From Bacillota bacterium (GTDB lineage: Bacteria > Bacillota > Clostridia > Clostridiales > Clostridiaceae): 54,849 bases of DNA. This document shows positions 42,440-52,585 of this stretch, one piece after another. Where the stretch lies: the NCBI GenBank assembly GCA_023399035.1, contig JAEWQX010000073.1:1-54849 (forward strand), written 5' to 3'. Made by a program: the position numbers and the translations under genes. The notes below the pieces were generated by a model. It had not been told where the DNA came from. It ran no database searches and saw nothing but the letters and a program-made list of their open reading frames with translations. The first letter of the stretch is position 1; every line of letters begins with the position of its first letter.

Positions 42440-43948
42440 TTAGTGTTTGAAATGTCTATATCCTGTGAATATCATTGCTATTCCGTGTTCGTTGCAGGCA
42501 TCTATAGATTCCTGATCTCTCATAGATCCACCTGGTTGAACTATTGCCTTAATACCGTATTTAGCTGCTTCATCAACAACATCTCTGAATGGGAAGAAAG
42601 CATCTGAAGCTAATATTGTCGCTCCCTTACCTCTCTTTAATGCATCTTCTGTTGGCCATATTCTATTTACCTGACCTCCTCCAATACCTACAGCTACTCC
42701 ATTATGAGCAGTAACTATAGCATTAGACTTAACATATTTTACAACTTTCATTCCAAATAATAAGTCTTTCATTTCTTCTTCTGTTGGAGCCTTTTCTGTA
42801 ACTACCTTTATTTCATCAATAAGCTTTCTGTCTTCTTCTTGCACAAGTATAGCTCCATCAACAGTTACCATGTATTTTTCAGCTTTAGGAACATTGTTGA
42901 ACTTAAGTACTCTTAAATTCTTTTTAGTTTTTAACACTTCTAATGCATCATCATCATAATCTGGTGCAGCTATTACTTCTAAGAATATCTTAACCATTTC
43001 TTCAGCAGTCTTCTTATCAACTTTTCTGTTAAATCCGATAATTCCACCAAATATAGAAGTAGGATCAACTTCGTAAGCCTTCATATAAGCTTCATATGGA
43101 TTGCTTCCTACTGCAACTCCGCAAGGTGTGTTATGTTTTAATGCACAGCATGCTGGTTCATCAAATTCATTAGCACATTTCCATGCTATATCAACATCCT
43201 TGAAGTTATTATAAGATAATTCCTTACCATTTAATGTTTCAAATGTATTCATTGCACCATCAAGCATTGTTGATGAATAAACAGCAGCAGTCTGATGTGA
43301 ATTCTCACCATATCTTAAACTCTGCATCTTTTTATATGAAACTGAAAGATATTCTGGATATTCTTCTTCATCATCAGCTAACATAAAGTTTGATATTGCA
43401 GCATCATAAGCACTCATAAGGTTGAATACTTTTCCAGCTAATTTCTTTTTGAATTTGTAGCTTACTTCACCATTTTCATTGATTTCTTCCATAACCTTGG
43501 CATAATCATCTTTATTAGAAATTACAACAACATCCTGGAAATTCTTAGCTGCTGCTCTGAGCATTGTAGGGCCGCCTATATCTATAAATTCAACTTTTTC
43601 TTCAAAAGTCAAATCTTCTTTTACCTTTTCAAAGAAAGGATAAAGATTTACAACAACATAATCGATAGTATGAATATTTCTTTCTTTTAATGTATTCATA
43701 TGTTCTTCATTATCTCTTATTGCTAATATTCCTGCATGAACTAATGGATGAAGTGTTTTTACCCTTCCATCAAGCATTTCTGGAAAATTAGTAACTTCGT
43801 TTATTTCAATTACATCTATCCCATTTTCTTTTAAATATCTGTAAGTTCCACCTGTAGAAACAATTTCAACATCTTTTGATACTAAAAACTTAGCAAAATC
43901 TAAAACTCCATCTTTATCAAATACACTTATTAAAGCTCTCTTCTTCAT
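42440..43948 (-). CDS. purH: Bifunctional AICAR transformylase / IMP cyclohydrolase PurH
   Basis: A 502-residue enzyme doing the last two steps to IMP. The N-terminal cyclohydrolase (1-190) has STGGTYRYLKENGIDV and LDGRVKTLHPLVHAGIL; the C-terminal transformylase has LRYGENSHQTAAVY, ALKHNTPCGVAVG and SDAFFPFRD. All are family signatures. It is preceded by purN with a 223-base spacer and followed by the repeat element B before purD. Confidence 0.97.
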   Translation of the reverse strand: MKKRALISVFDKDGVLDFAKFLVSKDVEIVSTGGTYRYLKENGIDVIEINEVTNFPEMLDGRVKTLHPLVHAGILAIRDNEEHMNTLKERNIHTIDYVVVNLYPFFEKVKEDLTFEEKVEFIDIGGPTMLRAAAKNFQDVVVISNKDDYAKVMEEINENGEVSYKFKKKLAGKVFNLMSAYDAAISNFMLADDEEEYPEYLSVSYKKMQSLRYGENSHQTAAVYSSTMLDGAMNTFETLNGKELSYNNFKDVDIAWKCANEFDEPACCALKHNTPCGVAVGSNPYEAYMKAYEVDPTSIFGGIIGFNRKVDKKTAEEMVKIFLEVIAAPDYDDDALEVLKTKKNLRVLKFNNVPKAEKYMVTVDGAILVQEEDRKLIDEIKVVTEKAPTEEEMKDLLFGMKVVKYVKSNAIVTAHNGVAVGIGGGQVNRIWPTEDALKRGKGATILASDAFFPFRDVVDEAAKYGIKAIVQPGGSMRDQESIDACNEHGIAMIFTGYRHFKH

Positions 43949-44171
43949 GAAAAAACCGCCCTTCTTTAACTGATGATTGAGAATTGAAAGCTAACACTAT
44001 ATCATTAAAGCACTTTAAATATTTTCTATTTTTATACTTATATGATCTTAATGCTATATTCAATCTCAATTACAATCAAATTATCTTTCTTTTTATATTT
44101 TATATTAAAGTCATCATTTGTAATATTTTACTGTACATTAAACATTAAGTTTGCTGGATAGTAATTTAATT
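43949..44171 (-). other. Spacer between purN and purH with repeat remnant
   Basis: A 223-base AT-rich spacer. Just beside purH, 43966-43991 (TTAACTGATGATTGAGAATT and following) is reminiscent of the GTTAAC-type ends of the repeat elements elsewhere in the pur operon, but no matching far end or core is visible, so it is a remnant at most. Confidence 0.4.
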
Positions 44172-44792
44172 TTACATATCTGTGTTTATCTTTGCTTTTC
44201 CGTTTATAAATTCAACTCTGCCTTCACTTATTAATTTAACTGCTTTAGGCAGAAGTATATGTTCTCTTTCAAGTATCCTTTTTTGAAGAGTTTCTGCATC
44301 ATCTTCAAAATATACTGGAACTGCATCCTGGAGTAGTATTGCTCCTCCATCTACATCCTTATTTACAAAGTGAACAGTACACCCTGAATACTTAACACCA
44401 CTATTAACTACTGCTTCATGAACCCTTAATCCATACATCCCCGGTCCACAAAATGAAGGAATTAACGATGGATGAATATTTATTATTCTATTATTGAATT
44501 CATCAAGAATCCTTCCGTCCAATATTGATAAAAACCCTGCAAGAACTATTAAATCAACTTTATCTTTAACAAGTTCTAAAATTTTATCGCTTGATTTTTC
44601 CCCATATTCTTTTCTAGATACCACATGAGTTTCTATTCCATGCTTTTTAGCTCTTTCAATTGCATAAATACCATCTCTGCTTGCAATAAGCATCTCAATT
44701 TTAACATTATCCAGCTCTTTGCTTTCAACAGCATCTATTATAGACTGAAAGTCTGTACCTCCACCTGAAGCTAATACTGCTATTTTAAACAA
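44172..44792 (-). CDS. purN: Phosphoribosylglycinamide formyltransferase PurN
   Basis: A 206-residue enzyme that formylates GAR with 10-formyl-THF. The start KIAVLASGGGTDFQSIIDAV and the catalytic region RIINIHPSLIPSFCGPGMYG with following VKYSGCTVHFVNKDVDGGAI are typical of PurN (not PurT). Its start overlaps the purM end by 13 bases, so the two are translationally coupled. Confidence 0.96.
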   Translation of the reverse strand: MFKIAVLASGGGTDFQSIIDAVESKELDNVKIEMLIASRDGIYAIERAKKHGIETHVVSRKEYGEKSSDKILELVKDKVDLIVLAGFLSILDGRILDEFNNRIINIHPSLIPSFCGPGMYGLRVHEAVVNSGVKYSGCTVHFVNKDVDGGAILLQDAVPVYFEDDAETLQKRILEREHILLPKAVKLISEGRVEFINGKAKINTDM

Positions 44793-45784
44793 ACACCTTC
44801 ACCTCCAGATGTTACATGACCTATTTCATAAGCTTTTTCTCCCATTTCTTCTAAAGCTTTTATTATAGGAGCAACATCTTTTTCATCAACAGCTAGAACA
44901 AATCCAATTCCCATATTGAATGTGTTATACATATGATCTCTATCTACGCCCTTTTCAATTATTCTTTCAAATATTGCTGGTAGTGGATAAGAGTCTTTGT
45001 TTATTACTGCTGTAAAATCACTTCCGTTAAACATTCTTGGAACATTTTCAATGAATCCGCCTCCAGTTACATGAGCCATTCCTTTAATATCATAGCTTTC
45101 TAATAACTTAAGTACTGGCTTAACGTAAATTTTAGTTGGAGTCAATAATGTTTTCCATACTGGTTCACCATTAAAATCTTCATTTAAATCTGGGAATAGC
45201 TTTCTTACTAATGAATAACCATTAGAGTGAATTCCAGAAGATGCAATACCTATAAGCTTATCTCCTTCTTTTATTCTGCTTCCATTGATTATCTTATCTT
45301 TATCAGCAATACCTACAGCAAAACCTGCCATATCGTATTCGCCTTCATCATAAAATCCTGGCATTTCAGCTGTTTCTCCGCCAATTAATGCACAGTCAGA
45401 ATCAAGACATCCATCTGCAATACCTTTAACTAAATCTGATGCTACTTCAGCTTCAAGCTTTCCACATGCAATGTAGTCTAAGAAAAATAATGGTTTAGCT
45501 CCATGACATAAAATATCATTAACACACATAGCTACACAGTCAATACCTACTGTATCGTATTTCTTATTCTTAAATGCAATTTCAAGTTTTGTTCCAACAC
45601 CATCAGTTCCTGAAACTAAAACTGGTTTTTCATATCCCGATGGAAGTTCAACCATTCCTGCAAAACTTCCAAGACCATTAAGAACATATTCGCTCATTGT
45701 CTTTGCAGCATATTCCTTTATCAGCTTTACACTTCTGTATCCTTCTTCTATGTTAACGCCTGCTTCTTTATACGATGTTATCAT
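44780..45784 (-). CDS. purM: Phosphoribosylformylglycinamidine cyclo-ligase PurM
   Basis: A 334-residue AIR synthetase. SYKEAGVNIEEGYRSVKLI, LVSGTDGVGTKLEIAF, CVNDILCHGAKPLFFLDYIA and HVTGGGFIENVPRMF are family hallmarks. It catalyses ATP-dependent ring closure of FGAM. It overlaps purN by 13 bases, and upstream lies repeat copy C in the purF-purM spacer. Confidence 0.97.
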   Translation of the reverse strand: MITSYKEAGVNIEEGYRSVKLIKEYAAKTMSEYVLNGLGSFAGMVELPSGYEKPVLVSGTDGVGTKLEIAFKNKKYDTVGIDCVAMCVNDILCHGAKPLFFLDYIACGKLEAEVASDLVKGIADGCLDSDCALIGGETAEMPGFYDEGEYDMAGFAVGIADKDKIINGSRIKEGDKLIGIASSGIHSNGYSLVRKLFPDLNEDFNGEPVWKTLLTPTKIYVKPVLKLLESYDIKGMAHVTGGGFIENVPRMFNGSDFTAVINKDSYPLPAIFERIIEKGVDRDHMYNTFNMGIGFVLAVDEKDVAPIIKALEEMGEKAYEIGHVTSGGEGVCLK

Positions 45785-45800
45785 TAATAAACACTCCCCT

Positions 45801-45914
45801 TAATTCAGTTGAAAGTTGATAATTGACAATTGAGAGTTAATAATAAATCATAAATGATTTATTGGAAGTAATTTCATCCTTAACTATCAACTCTCCACTT
45901 TCAACTCTCAATTG
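45801..45914 (-). repeat. Intergenic palindromic repeat element, copy C
   Basis: The left end CAGTTGAAAGTTGATAATTG continues to GAGAGTTAATAA; the right end TTAACTATCAACTCTCCACT continues to TTTCAACTCTCAATTG, so the ends are inverted repeats of each other. The core TTTCATCCTT is at 45872-45881. It fills the purF-purM spacer. Confidence 0.65.
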
Positions 45915-45917
45915 TTT

Positions 45918-47327
45918 TTATTCTTCTACTGGTGCAGCAACAGGATATACTCCATTAAAGCATCCCATACAAAGCCCGTCTTTTCCTCTGCAGCTTTCTC
46001 TTACGCCTTCTTCACTTAAATATCCTAAATAATCAGCACCGATTAAATCTCTTATTTCTTCAACAGTATGATTAGTTGCAATCAATTCGCTTCTATATGC
46101 TATATCAATACCAAAATAGCAAGGATATTTAACGCTTGGAGATGCTATTAAAAAGTTAATTTCTTTAACCCCTGCTTTTCTAAGTGAATCTACAAGATGT
46201 TTTGAAGTAGTACCTCTTACAATTGAATCATCAATAAGAACTACTTTTTTACCTTCAAGGTTTACTTTTAATGGATTCAGCTTAACTCTTACTGCTCTTT
46301 CTCTTATTTCCTGAGAAGGTGAAATAAATGTTCTTCCCACATATCTATTTTTTATAAATCCAGTATCATATGGAATTCCTGATGCCTTTGCATATCCAAT
46401 AGCTGCAGGTATCCCTGAATCAGGAACTGCAATGACAACATCTGCATCAATTGGATGTTCTTTATATAATATTTCTCCTGCTCTTACTCTTGATGTGTGT
46501 ACATCTAATCCATCAATTTTTGAATCTGGTCTTGCAAAATATATATATTCAAATGCACATGTTTGGCATTGAGTGTTTTCAGAATATCTGTATGACTCTA
46601 TTCCATTTTCATCTATTATTATTATTTCTCCTGGCTCAATATCTCTTACAAGTTCAGCACCTATTGCATCTAAAGCGCAGCTTTCTGATGTTAATATATA
46701 CCCCTCATCAATTTTTCCAAGTGAAAGTGGTCTTATTCCATGAGGATCTCTTGCCCCTATCAATTTATCCTGTGACATTATTGTTAATGCAAATGAACCT
46801 CTTATGGCTGACATTGCATCAATAACAGCCTTTGCTAACCCCTTTTTAGCACTTCTTGCTATAAGGCATGCTATTACTTCTGAATCACTTGAAGTGTGGA
46901 AAATCTGTCCCGCATCTTCTAATAAATCTTTAATAACATCATCATTAACTAAGTTTCCATTATGAGCCATAGCTATTGAGCCTATTTTAGAAGTTGTAAC
47001 TATAGGCTGAGCATTTTCTATTCCTTTGCCCCCTGCTGTTGAATATCTTACATGACCAACTGCAATGTGTCCCTTTAACTTTTGAAGATCTTCCTGTTTA
47101 AATGCATCTGTTATTAATCCTAAACCTTTATGCACTTCAATTTTTTCTCCATCTGCTACTGCTATTCCAGCACTTTCTTGTCCTCTGTGTTGTAGAGCAT
47201 AAAGACCATAATAAGTCATAGATGCTACATCGATAGGCTTATTAGCATAAACACCAAAAACACCACACTCATCTTTAAATTTATCCAAGCTAGGGTCCAT
47301 AATTAATTCAAAATCTGTTTCTGTCAT
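45918..47327 (-). CDS. purF: Amidophosphoribosyltransferase PurF
   Basis: A 469-residue glutamine PRPP amidotransferase, the first committed step of the pathway. C21 in KDECGVFG is the glutaminase nucleophile; about 20 residues before it form a cleavable propeptide, as in Bacillus. The PRPP loop is VVLIDDSIVRGTT. Cysteines in TQCQTCAFEYIYF, VKYPCYFG and GLCMGCFNG match the Fe-S ligands of the Bacillus type. GAAAGG lies upstream of ATG. Repeat copy C follows the gene. Confidence 0.97.
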   Translation of the reverse strand: MTETDFELIMDPSLDKFKDECGVFGVYANKPIDVASMTYYGLYALQHRGQESAGIAVADGEKIEVHKGLGLITDAFKQEDLQKLKGHIAVGHVRYSTAGGKGIENAQPIVTTSKIGSIAMAHNGNLVNDDVIKDLLEDAGQIFHTSSDSEVIACLIARSAKKGLAKAVIDAMSAIRGSFALTIMSQDKLIGARDPHGIRPLSLGKIDEGYILTSESCALDAIGAELVRDIEPGEIIIIDENGIESYRYSENTQCQTCAFEYIYFARPDSKIDGLDVHTSRVRAGEILYKEHPIDADVVIAVPDSGIPAAIGYAKASGIPYDTGFIKNRYVGRTFISPSQEIRERAVRVKLNPLKVNLEGKKVVLIDDSIVRGTTSKHLVDSLRKAGVKEINFLIASPSVKYPCYFGIDIAYRSELIATNHTVEEIRDLIGADYLGYLSEEGVRESCRGKDGLCMGCFNGVYPVAAPVEE

Positions 47328-47380
47328 GTGTACAATCCTTTCACTCTAAAATTTTATAATTGATTCTTTATTCCTCAGGT

Positions 47381-47411
47381 AAATCAATGGACATAAAATG
47401 CCCATCGATTT
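47381..47411 (-). repeat. Hairpin between purC and purF
   Basis: Arms AAATCAATGGACAT (47381-47394) and ATGCCCATCGATTT (47398-47411) pair over 14 bases with two mismatches in the 110-base spacer. It may reduce read-through from purC into purF or affect mRNA stability. Confidence 0.45.
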
Positions 47412-47437
47412 TTTCATATAAAACTATCAATTATGTA

Positions 47438-48145
47438 TTATTTAGAAATCCTCTTTAATATTTCAATATAAGCATCTTCAACATTTCCTAAGTCTCTTCT
47501 GAATCTATCCTTGTCAAGCTTTTCTCCTGTAGTTGCATCCCAGAATCTACAAGTATCTGGTGAGATTTCATCAGCTAAAACTATTTCTCCATCAGCAGTC
47601 TTACCAAATTCAATCTTGAAGTCTATTAAGTTGATATTTTCTTTTGCAAAAGCATCTTTTAATATATTGTTGATTTTAGCTGTCATATCTAAAATAGTAT
47701 TTATTTCTTCAAAAGTAGCTGCTCCTATTGCTACTGCATGATAGCTGTTTATTAACGGATCTCCTAGTGAATCATCTTTATAAGAAAATTCGAATACTGT
47801 TGTCTTTAATGGAGTTCCTTCTTCAAGACCTAATCTCTTAGCCATGCTTCCTGCTGCAACATTTCTTACGATAACTTCAAGAGGTACTATGCTTACCTTC
47901 TTACATAACTGCTCTCTCTCGTTTAATTTCTTGATAAAGTGAGTTTTAATGCCCTGTTTTTCTAACTGTTCAAAAAGAATTGAAGTTATGTTATTGTTCA
48001 TAACACCTTTATCGTGTATTTGTCCTTTCTTTTCTCCGTTAAATGCTGTTGCATCGTCTTTGTAGTAAATTATTACTTCATCAGCCTTATCTGTTGCATA
48101 TATTTGTTTTGCTTTTCCTTCATATAACATTTCTAACTTTTCCAT
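47438..48145 (-). CDS. purC: SAICAR synthetase PurC
   Basis: A 235-residue phosphoribosylaminoimidazole-succinocarboxamide synthase. LYEGKAKQIYATD, VPLEVIVRNVAAGSMAKRLG, DFKIEFGKTADGEIVLADEISPDTCRFWD are signature segments. It condenses CAIR with aspartate. The start touches the purE stop (the same base is shared), indicating translational coupling. Confidence 0.97.
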   Translation of the reverse strand: MEKLEMLYEGKAKQIYATDKADEVIIYYKDDATAFNGEKKGQIHDKGVMNNNITSILFEQLEKQGIKTHFIKKLNEREQLCKKVSIVPLEVIVRNVAAGSMAKRLGLEEGTPLKTTVFEFSYKDDSLGDPLINSYHAVAIGAATFEEINTILDMTAKINNILKDAFAKENINLIDFKIEFGKTADGEIVLADEISPDTCRFWDATTGEKLDKDRFRRDLGNVEDAYIEILKRISK

Positions 48146-48624
48146 TATAATTCCACTCCTTCAGCATTGTCTTCAATAAACTTTTTCTTCATATTTAATC
48201 TATATTCTTTTAATTTATTTTTAAGTTCTTCATTATTTACAGAAAGCATCTGTACTGCTAACATTCCAGCATTATAGCTGTTGTTGATTCCTACAGTTGC
48301 AACTGGTATTGATTTTGGCATCTGCACTATAGAGTAAAGTGCATCTACACCTTCAAGGGCAGCTTTTACTGGAATTCCTATTACAGGTAAAATAGTTTTT
48401 GAAGCTATAACCCCTGGTAAGTGTGCTGCAAGACCTGCTCCTGCAATAATAACCTTACAACCTTCTTTTTCTACTTGTTCTAATGTTTCTTCTAATTTTT
48501 CTGGTACTCTATGAGCTGATAATACAAATGCTTTGTACGTAATACCAAATTCCTTTAATGCATTTGCTGCTCCTCGCATAACCTCAGTATCAGATTTGCT
48601 TCCGAAAAATATTGCTACTTCCAC
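48145..48624 (-). CDS. purE: N5-carboxyaminoimidazole ribonucleotide mutase PurE
   Basis: A 159-residue mutase that makes CAIR. The core FFGSKSDTEVMRGA, VLSAHRVPEKL and AGAGLAAHLPGVIASKT are class I PurE. I chose the GTG at 48622-48624, which has AAAGG nine bases upstream, over an ATG three codons earlier that lies against the ribosome binding site. No purK is seen in the window; PurK may be absent or elsewhere. Confidence 0.9.
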   Translation of the reverse strand: MEVAIFFGSKSDTEVMRGAANALKEFGITYKAFVLSAHRVPEKLEETLEQVEKEGCKVIIAGAGLAAHLPGVIASKTILPVIGIPVKAALEGVDALYSIVQMPKSIPVATVGINNSYNAGMLAVQMLSVNNEELKNKLKEYRLNMKKKFIEDNAEGVEL

Positions 48625-48642
48625 TTTAAACATCCTTTCTTT

Positions 48643-48730
48643 TCAGTTAACAGTTAGCAGCTCCGGTTTATATTTCTTCAGAAATCTCCTTCAGAGATTT
48701 CATCCTTAACTGTTAACTGTTAATTCTTAA
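48643..48730 (-). repeat. Intergenic palindromic repeat element, copy D
   Basis: The left end CAGTTAACAGTTAGCAG and right end CTTAACTGTTAACTGTTAAT are inverted repeats. The inner hairpin GAAATCTC-CTTCA-GAGATTTC (48681-48701) overlaps the core TTTCATCCTT at 48698-48707. It fills the purL-purE spacer. Confidence 0.7.
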
Positions 48731-48737
48731 ATGATAA

Positions 48738-51700
48738 CTATTTAAAATATTTAACTCCAGATTCAAATATCTTCTGATCATAGTCTCCAGGGATGTTCTT
48801 GAATATGTCTTCTCCGCTTCTTTCACTGTGAGCCATCTTACCAAGAACTCTTCCATCTGGACTTGTAATTCCTTCAATTCCATACATTGATCCATTTGGA
48901 TTGTATGGCATATTTAATGATACATTTCCTTCTAAATCAACATATTGAGTTGCAATCTGTCCATTTGCTATTAATTCCTTAATTAAGCTTTCTGGCGCAA
49001 CAAATCTTCCTTCACCATGTGAAATTGCTACTGAATGGATATCTCCAGCCTTAACTTCGCTAAACCATGGTGATTTGTTTGAAGTAACTCTTGTTCTTAT
49101 TATTGAACTCATATGTCTGTTTATATTGTTATAAGTTAATGTTGCCATGTCTTCTTTAATATCTACGATTTCACCATATGGTACTAATCCTAATTTGATT
49201 AATGCCTGGAAGCCGTTACAGATACCAAGAGCTAGTCCATCTCTATTTTTAAGAAGTTCCATTACTTCATTAGCTATCTTTTCATTTCTTAAAGCATTTG
49301 CTATGAACTTACCTGATCCATCTGGTTCATCTCCTGCTGAGAATCCTCCTGGTATCATAAGTATCTGTGCTGTTGAAATTTCTTTAGCTAATCTGTCAAT
49401 TGAATCATTTAAAGCTTCCTTAGTTATATTCCTAAATACTACCTGAGTGACATCTGCTCCAGCTTTCTTAAATGCTCTTTCGCAGTCATATTCACAATTA
49501 TTTCCTGGAAATACTGGAATTACAACCTTTGGTCTTGCAATTTTAACTTTAGGAGATACATAAGATTTAGCTTCAAATAATGGTGTTTCAATCTTTTCTT
49601 CTACCGCTTTAGTTTCTATTGGATATACAGATTTAAGCTTTTCTTCATAAGTCTTTTCTAATGAACATATATCAAATTTGAAATCATATTCTCTGCTTGA
49701 TACTACGCTTTCTGCACTTGTTTTACCTACTACTTTATATTCTGCACCATTAAATGCCTCATCTATATTTACATCTTCACATACTTCTGCTAATACGCAT
49801 CCATAATTAAATCCAAATAAATCTTCCTTAGTTAAGTTTTCAATTTCTGCACCTATTCTGTTTCCAAGAGCCATCTTAGTTATGCATTCTGAAACTCCTC
49901 CGAATTTAACTGCTGAAGCTGAAATTACTTTTCCTTCTTGAATTAATCTATATAAAACATCTAAATTATTTTTATACTTATCTATATTAATTGTTCCATC
50001 ACTGCATTTTTCTACTGTAAGTAATACTAATCTTGAACCAGCTTTCTTAAATTCTGGTGAAATAATCTTCTTAGCTTTCTCAACACCTACTGCAAAAGAA
50101 ACCAATGTAGGAGGTACATCTAAATCTCCAAAGCTTCCTGACATTGAGTCCTTACCACCAATTGCTGCAATTTCAAGAGCCATTTGTGCTTCATATGCTC
50201 CAAGCAATGCTGCAAAAGGCTTGCCCCATCTGCTGCTGTCTTTTCCAAGCTTTTCAAAGTATTCCTGGAATGTAAGATGAGCTGTTCTAAAATTACCACC
50301 CATAGCTACAAGCTTTGTAACGCTTTCTATTACTGAATAATAAGCCATGTGATATGGACTCCACATTCCAAGTTCAGGATTTAATCCAAATGTCATAAGT
50401 GTTGCATCTTTGCTTTCTCCACCTGGAACTACTATTTTAGCTGCCATACCTTCTGCTGGTGTTTTAGCATACTTTCCACCGAATGGCATAAGTACTGTTC
50501 CGCCACCTATTGTTGAGTCAAATCTTTCACTTAAACCTTGCTGTGAAGCAACATTTAATTTCTTTAAGTTATTTAACCATTCTTCTTTAACATCTATATC
50601 CTTAACATCATATGGATAAGCTTCTGGAGCTTTAACAGTTACTTCTGTCTTTTGAGTAGCTCCATTTGTATCTAAGAATGTTCTCTTTAAATCAACTATG
50701 TTCTTTCCTCTCCAGAAAAGTCTTAACCTATCACTATCAGTAACATTTGCAACTAATGTAGCTTCAAGGTTTTCTTCATTTGAAAGTCTTATGAATTCAT
50801 CAGCATCTTCCTTTGTTACTACTACAGCCATTCTTTCCTGTGATTCTGAAACTGCTAGTTCTGTCCCATCTAGACCTTCGTATTTCTTTGGAACCTTGTC
50901 TAAATCTATATCTAATCCTCTGCAAAGTTCTCCAATTGCTACTGAAACTCCTCCTGCACCAAAGTCATTACATCTCTTAATCATCTTTGCCGCCTTAGGA
51001 TTTCTAAATAATCTTTGAAGTTTTCTTTCTGTTGGTGCATTACCTTTTTGAACTTCAGCACCACATTCATTTATAGAATCTACTGTATGCTCCTTAGATG
51101 AACCTGTTGCTCCACCAACACCATCTCTTCCAGTTCTTCCACCAAGAAGAATTATTACATCTCCAAGGGATGGTTCTTCACGTACAACATTTTCTTTTGG
51201 TGCTGAAGCAATAACTGCCCCAACTTCCATTCTCTTTGCTGCATAGTTTGGATGATACACTTCCTGAACCTGCCCAGTTGCAAGACCTATCTGGTTACCA
51301 TATGAGCTGTATCCGTGTGCTGCTCCAAGAACTATCTTTCTTTGAGGCAGCTTTCCTTCCATTGTATCTTCAACAGGAACTGTAGGATCTGCTGCACCAG
51401 TAACTCTCATTGCCTGATATACATAAGTTCTTCCTGAAAGTGGATCTCTTATAGCTCCTCCAAGACATGTTGCTGCTCCACCAAATGGTTCAATTTCAGT
51501 TGGATGGTTATGAGTTTCGTTTTTAAACATTACAAGGTAATCTTCCATCCCCTTATCTGTTTCAACTTTAACATTTATAGAACATGCATTGATTTCTTCT
51601 GATATATCTAAATCGTTAAGTTTTCCTCTTTTTCTTAATTCCTTCATTGCAATTACTGCAATATCCATAAGAGTCTTATTTTTTGGTTTATCACCATAAA

Positions 51701-52484
51701 CATACTCTCTTGACTTTAAGTATTCTTCATAACTCTTTTTGATAGGTTCTGTATATTTACTATCTTCAATATGTACATCTTCTAAAACTGTTGAAAATGT
51801 TGTGTGTCTACAGTGATCTGACCAGTAAGTATCTATAACTTTGATTTCTGTTATAGTTGGTTCACGTTTTTCTTCTTTAAAATAATCTTGAATCATTACA
51901 AGATCATCAATACTCATTGCTAAGCCTAATTCACTATGAAAGACTTTTAATTCTTCTATTGTTTTCTGGGTAAATCCGTTTAAGATCTGAACGTCTTTAG
52001 GTATGTTTGATATTGCAGATAATTCTTTACTATTTATATCCACTTCTCTTGAATCAACAGGGTTAATATAATATCTTTTTATCTTTTCAACATCGCTTTG
52101 TGAAAGTTTTCCTTTTAAAACAACTATTTTTGCTGATTTGATTTCAACTTTATCTTCAGCTGTTAAAAGTGATAAACATTCAGAAGCTGAATCTGCTCTC
52201 TGATCATACTGACCTGGTAAGAACTCAACTCCAAAAGCTATTTCTCCTTCATTGATTGGTAATTTTTCTTCATAGATTTTATCAACTGTAAGTTCTGCAA
52301 AAATTGTGTGTAATGATTTTTTGTAATAATCTTCTGATATATCAGAAATTAAATACTTATTAATCACTCTTACATCTTCAAGTTCTACAAGTCCTAAGTT
52401 CTCTTTAAAATCTCTTAATAAACTTTGAGCTTCAACATTAAATCCACTCTTCTTTTCAACAAATACACTTCTAATATTTGACAT
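48738..52484 (-). CDS. purL: Phosphoribosylformylglycinamidine synthase PurL (single chain)
   Basis: A 1248-residue single-chain enzyme (PurL long type). The ATP-binding AIRS-like halves contain SDHCRHTTFSTVLED, FKNETHNHPTEIEPFGGAATC and GGRTGRDGVGGATGSSK; the C-terminal glutaminase domain has VFPGNNCEYDCERAF, the nucleophile in ALGICNGFQALIKLG, and SHGEGRF near the end. Many Firmicutes use separate PurS, PurQ and PurL, so a fused chain is notable but normal in clostridia. It is the first gene of the operon; GGAGGAATTAAG precedes the ATG. Confidence 0.96.
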   Translation of the reverse strand: MSNIRSVFVEKKSGFNVEAQSLLRDFKENLGLVELEDVRVINKYLISDISEDYYKKSLHTIFAELTVDKIYEEKLPINEGEIAFGVEFLPGQYDQRADSASECLSLLTAEDKVEIKSAKIVVLKGKLSQSDVEKIKRYYINPVDSREVDINSKELSAISNIPKDVQILNGFTQKTIEELKVFHSELGLAMSIDDLVMIQDYFKEEKREPTITEIKVIDTYWSDHCRHTTFSTVLEDVHIEDSKYTEPIKKSYEEYLKSREYVYGDKPKNKTLMDIAVIAMKELRKRGKLNDLDISEEINACSINVKVETDKGMEDYLVMFKNETHNHPTEIEPFGGAATCLGGAIRDPLSGRTYVYQAMRVTGAADPTVPVEDTMEGKLPQRKIVLGAAHGYSSYGNQIGLATGQVQEVYHPNYAAKRMEVGAVIASAPKENVVREEPSLGDVIILLGGRTGRDGVGGATGSSKEHTVDSINECGAEVQKGNAPTERKLQRLFRNPKAAKMIKRCNDFGAGGVSVAIGELCRGLDIDLDKVPKKYEGLDGTELAVSESQERMAVVVTKEDADEFIRLSNEENLEATLVANVTDSDRLRLFWRGKNIVDLKRTFLDTNGATQKTEVTVKAPEAYPYDVKDIDVKEEWLNNLKKLNVASQQGLSERFDSTIGGGTVLMPFGGKYAKTPAEGMAAKIVVPGGESKDATLMTFGLNPELGMWSPYHMAYYSVIESVTKLVAMGGNFRTAHLTFQEYFEKLGKDSSRWGKPFAALLGAYEAQMALEIAAIGGKDSMSGSFGDLDVPPTLVSFAVGVEKAKKIISPEFKKAGSRLVLLTVEKCSDGTINIDKYKNNLDVLYRLIQEGKVISASAVKFGGVSECITKMALGNRIGAEIENLTKEDLFGFNYGCVLAEVCEDVNIDEAFNGAEYKVVGKTSAESVVSSREYDFKFDICSLEKTYEEKLKSVYPIETKAVEEKIETPLFEAKSYVSPKVKIARPKVVIPVFPGNNCEYDCERAFKKAGADVTQVVFRNITKEALNDSIDRLAKEISTAQILMIPGGFSAGDEPDGSGKFIANALRNEKIANEVMELLKNRDGLALGICNGFQALIKLGLVPYGEIVDIKEDMATLTYNNINRHMSSIIRTRVTSNKSPWFSEVKAGDIHSVAISHGEGRFVAPESLIKELIANGQIATQYVDLEGNVSLNMPYNPNGSMYGIEGITSPDGRVLGKMAHSERSGEDIFKNIPGDYDQKIFESGVKYFK

Positions 52485-52585
52485 CTTAATTCCTCCAAAA
52501 TATTATGAGATTTAGCTTATCACCACATCTTTGTGATGCGAATATTTTTTTATTAATCATTTTTAACTTTCGTATTTCTAAGTTT

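Noticed and set aside
48713..48895. A short minus-strand ORF at the end of purL
   Set aside because: It is in another frame of purL and extends into repeat copy D; nothing supports expression.
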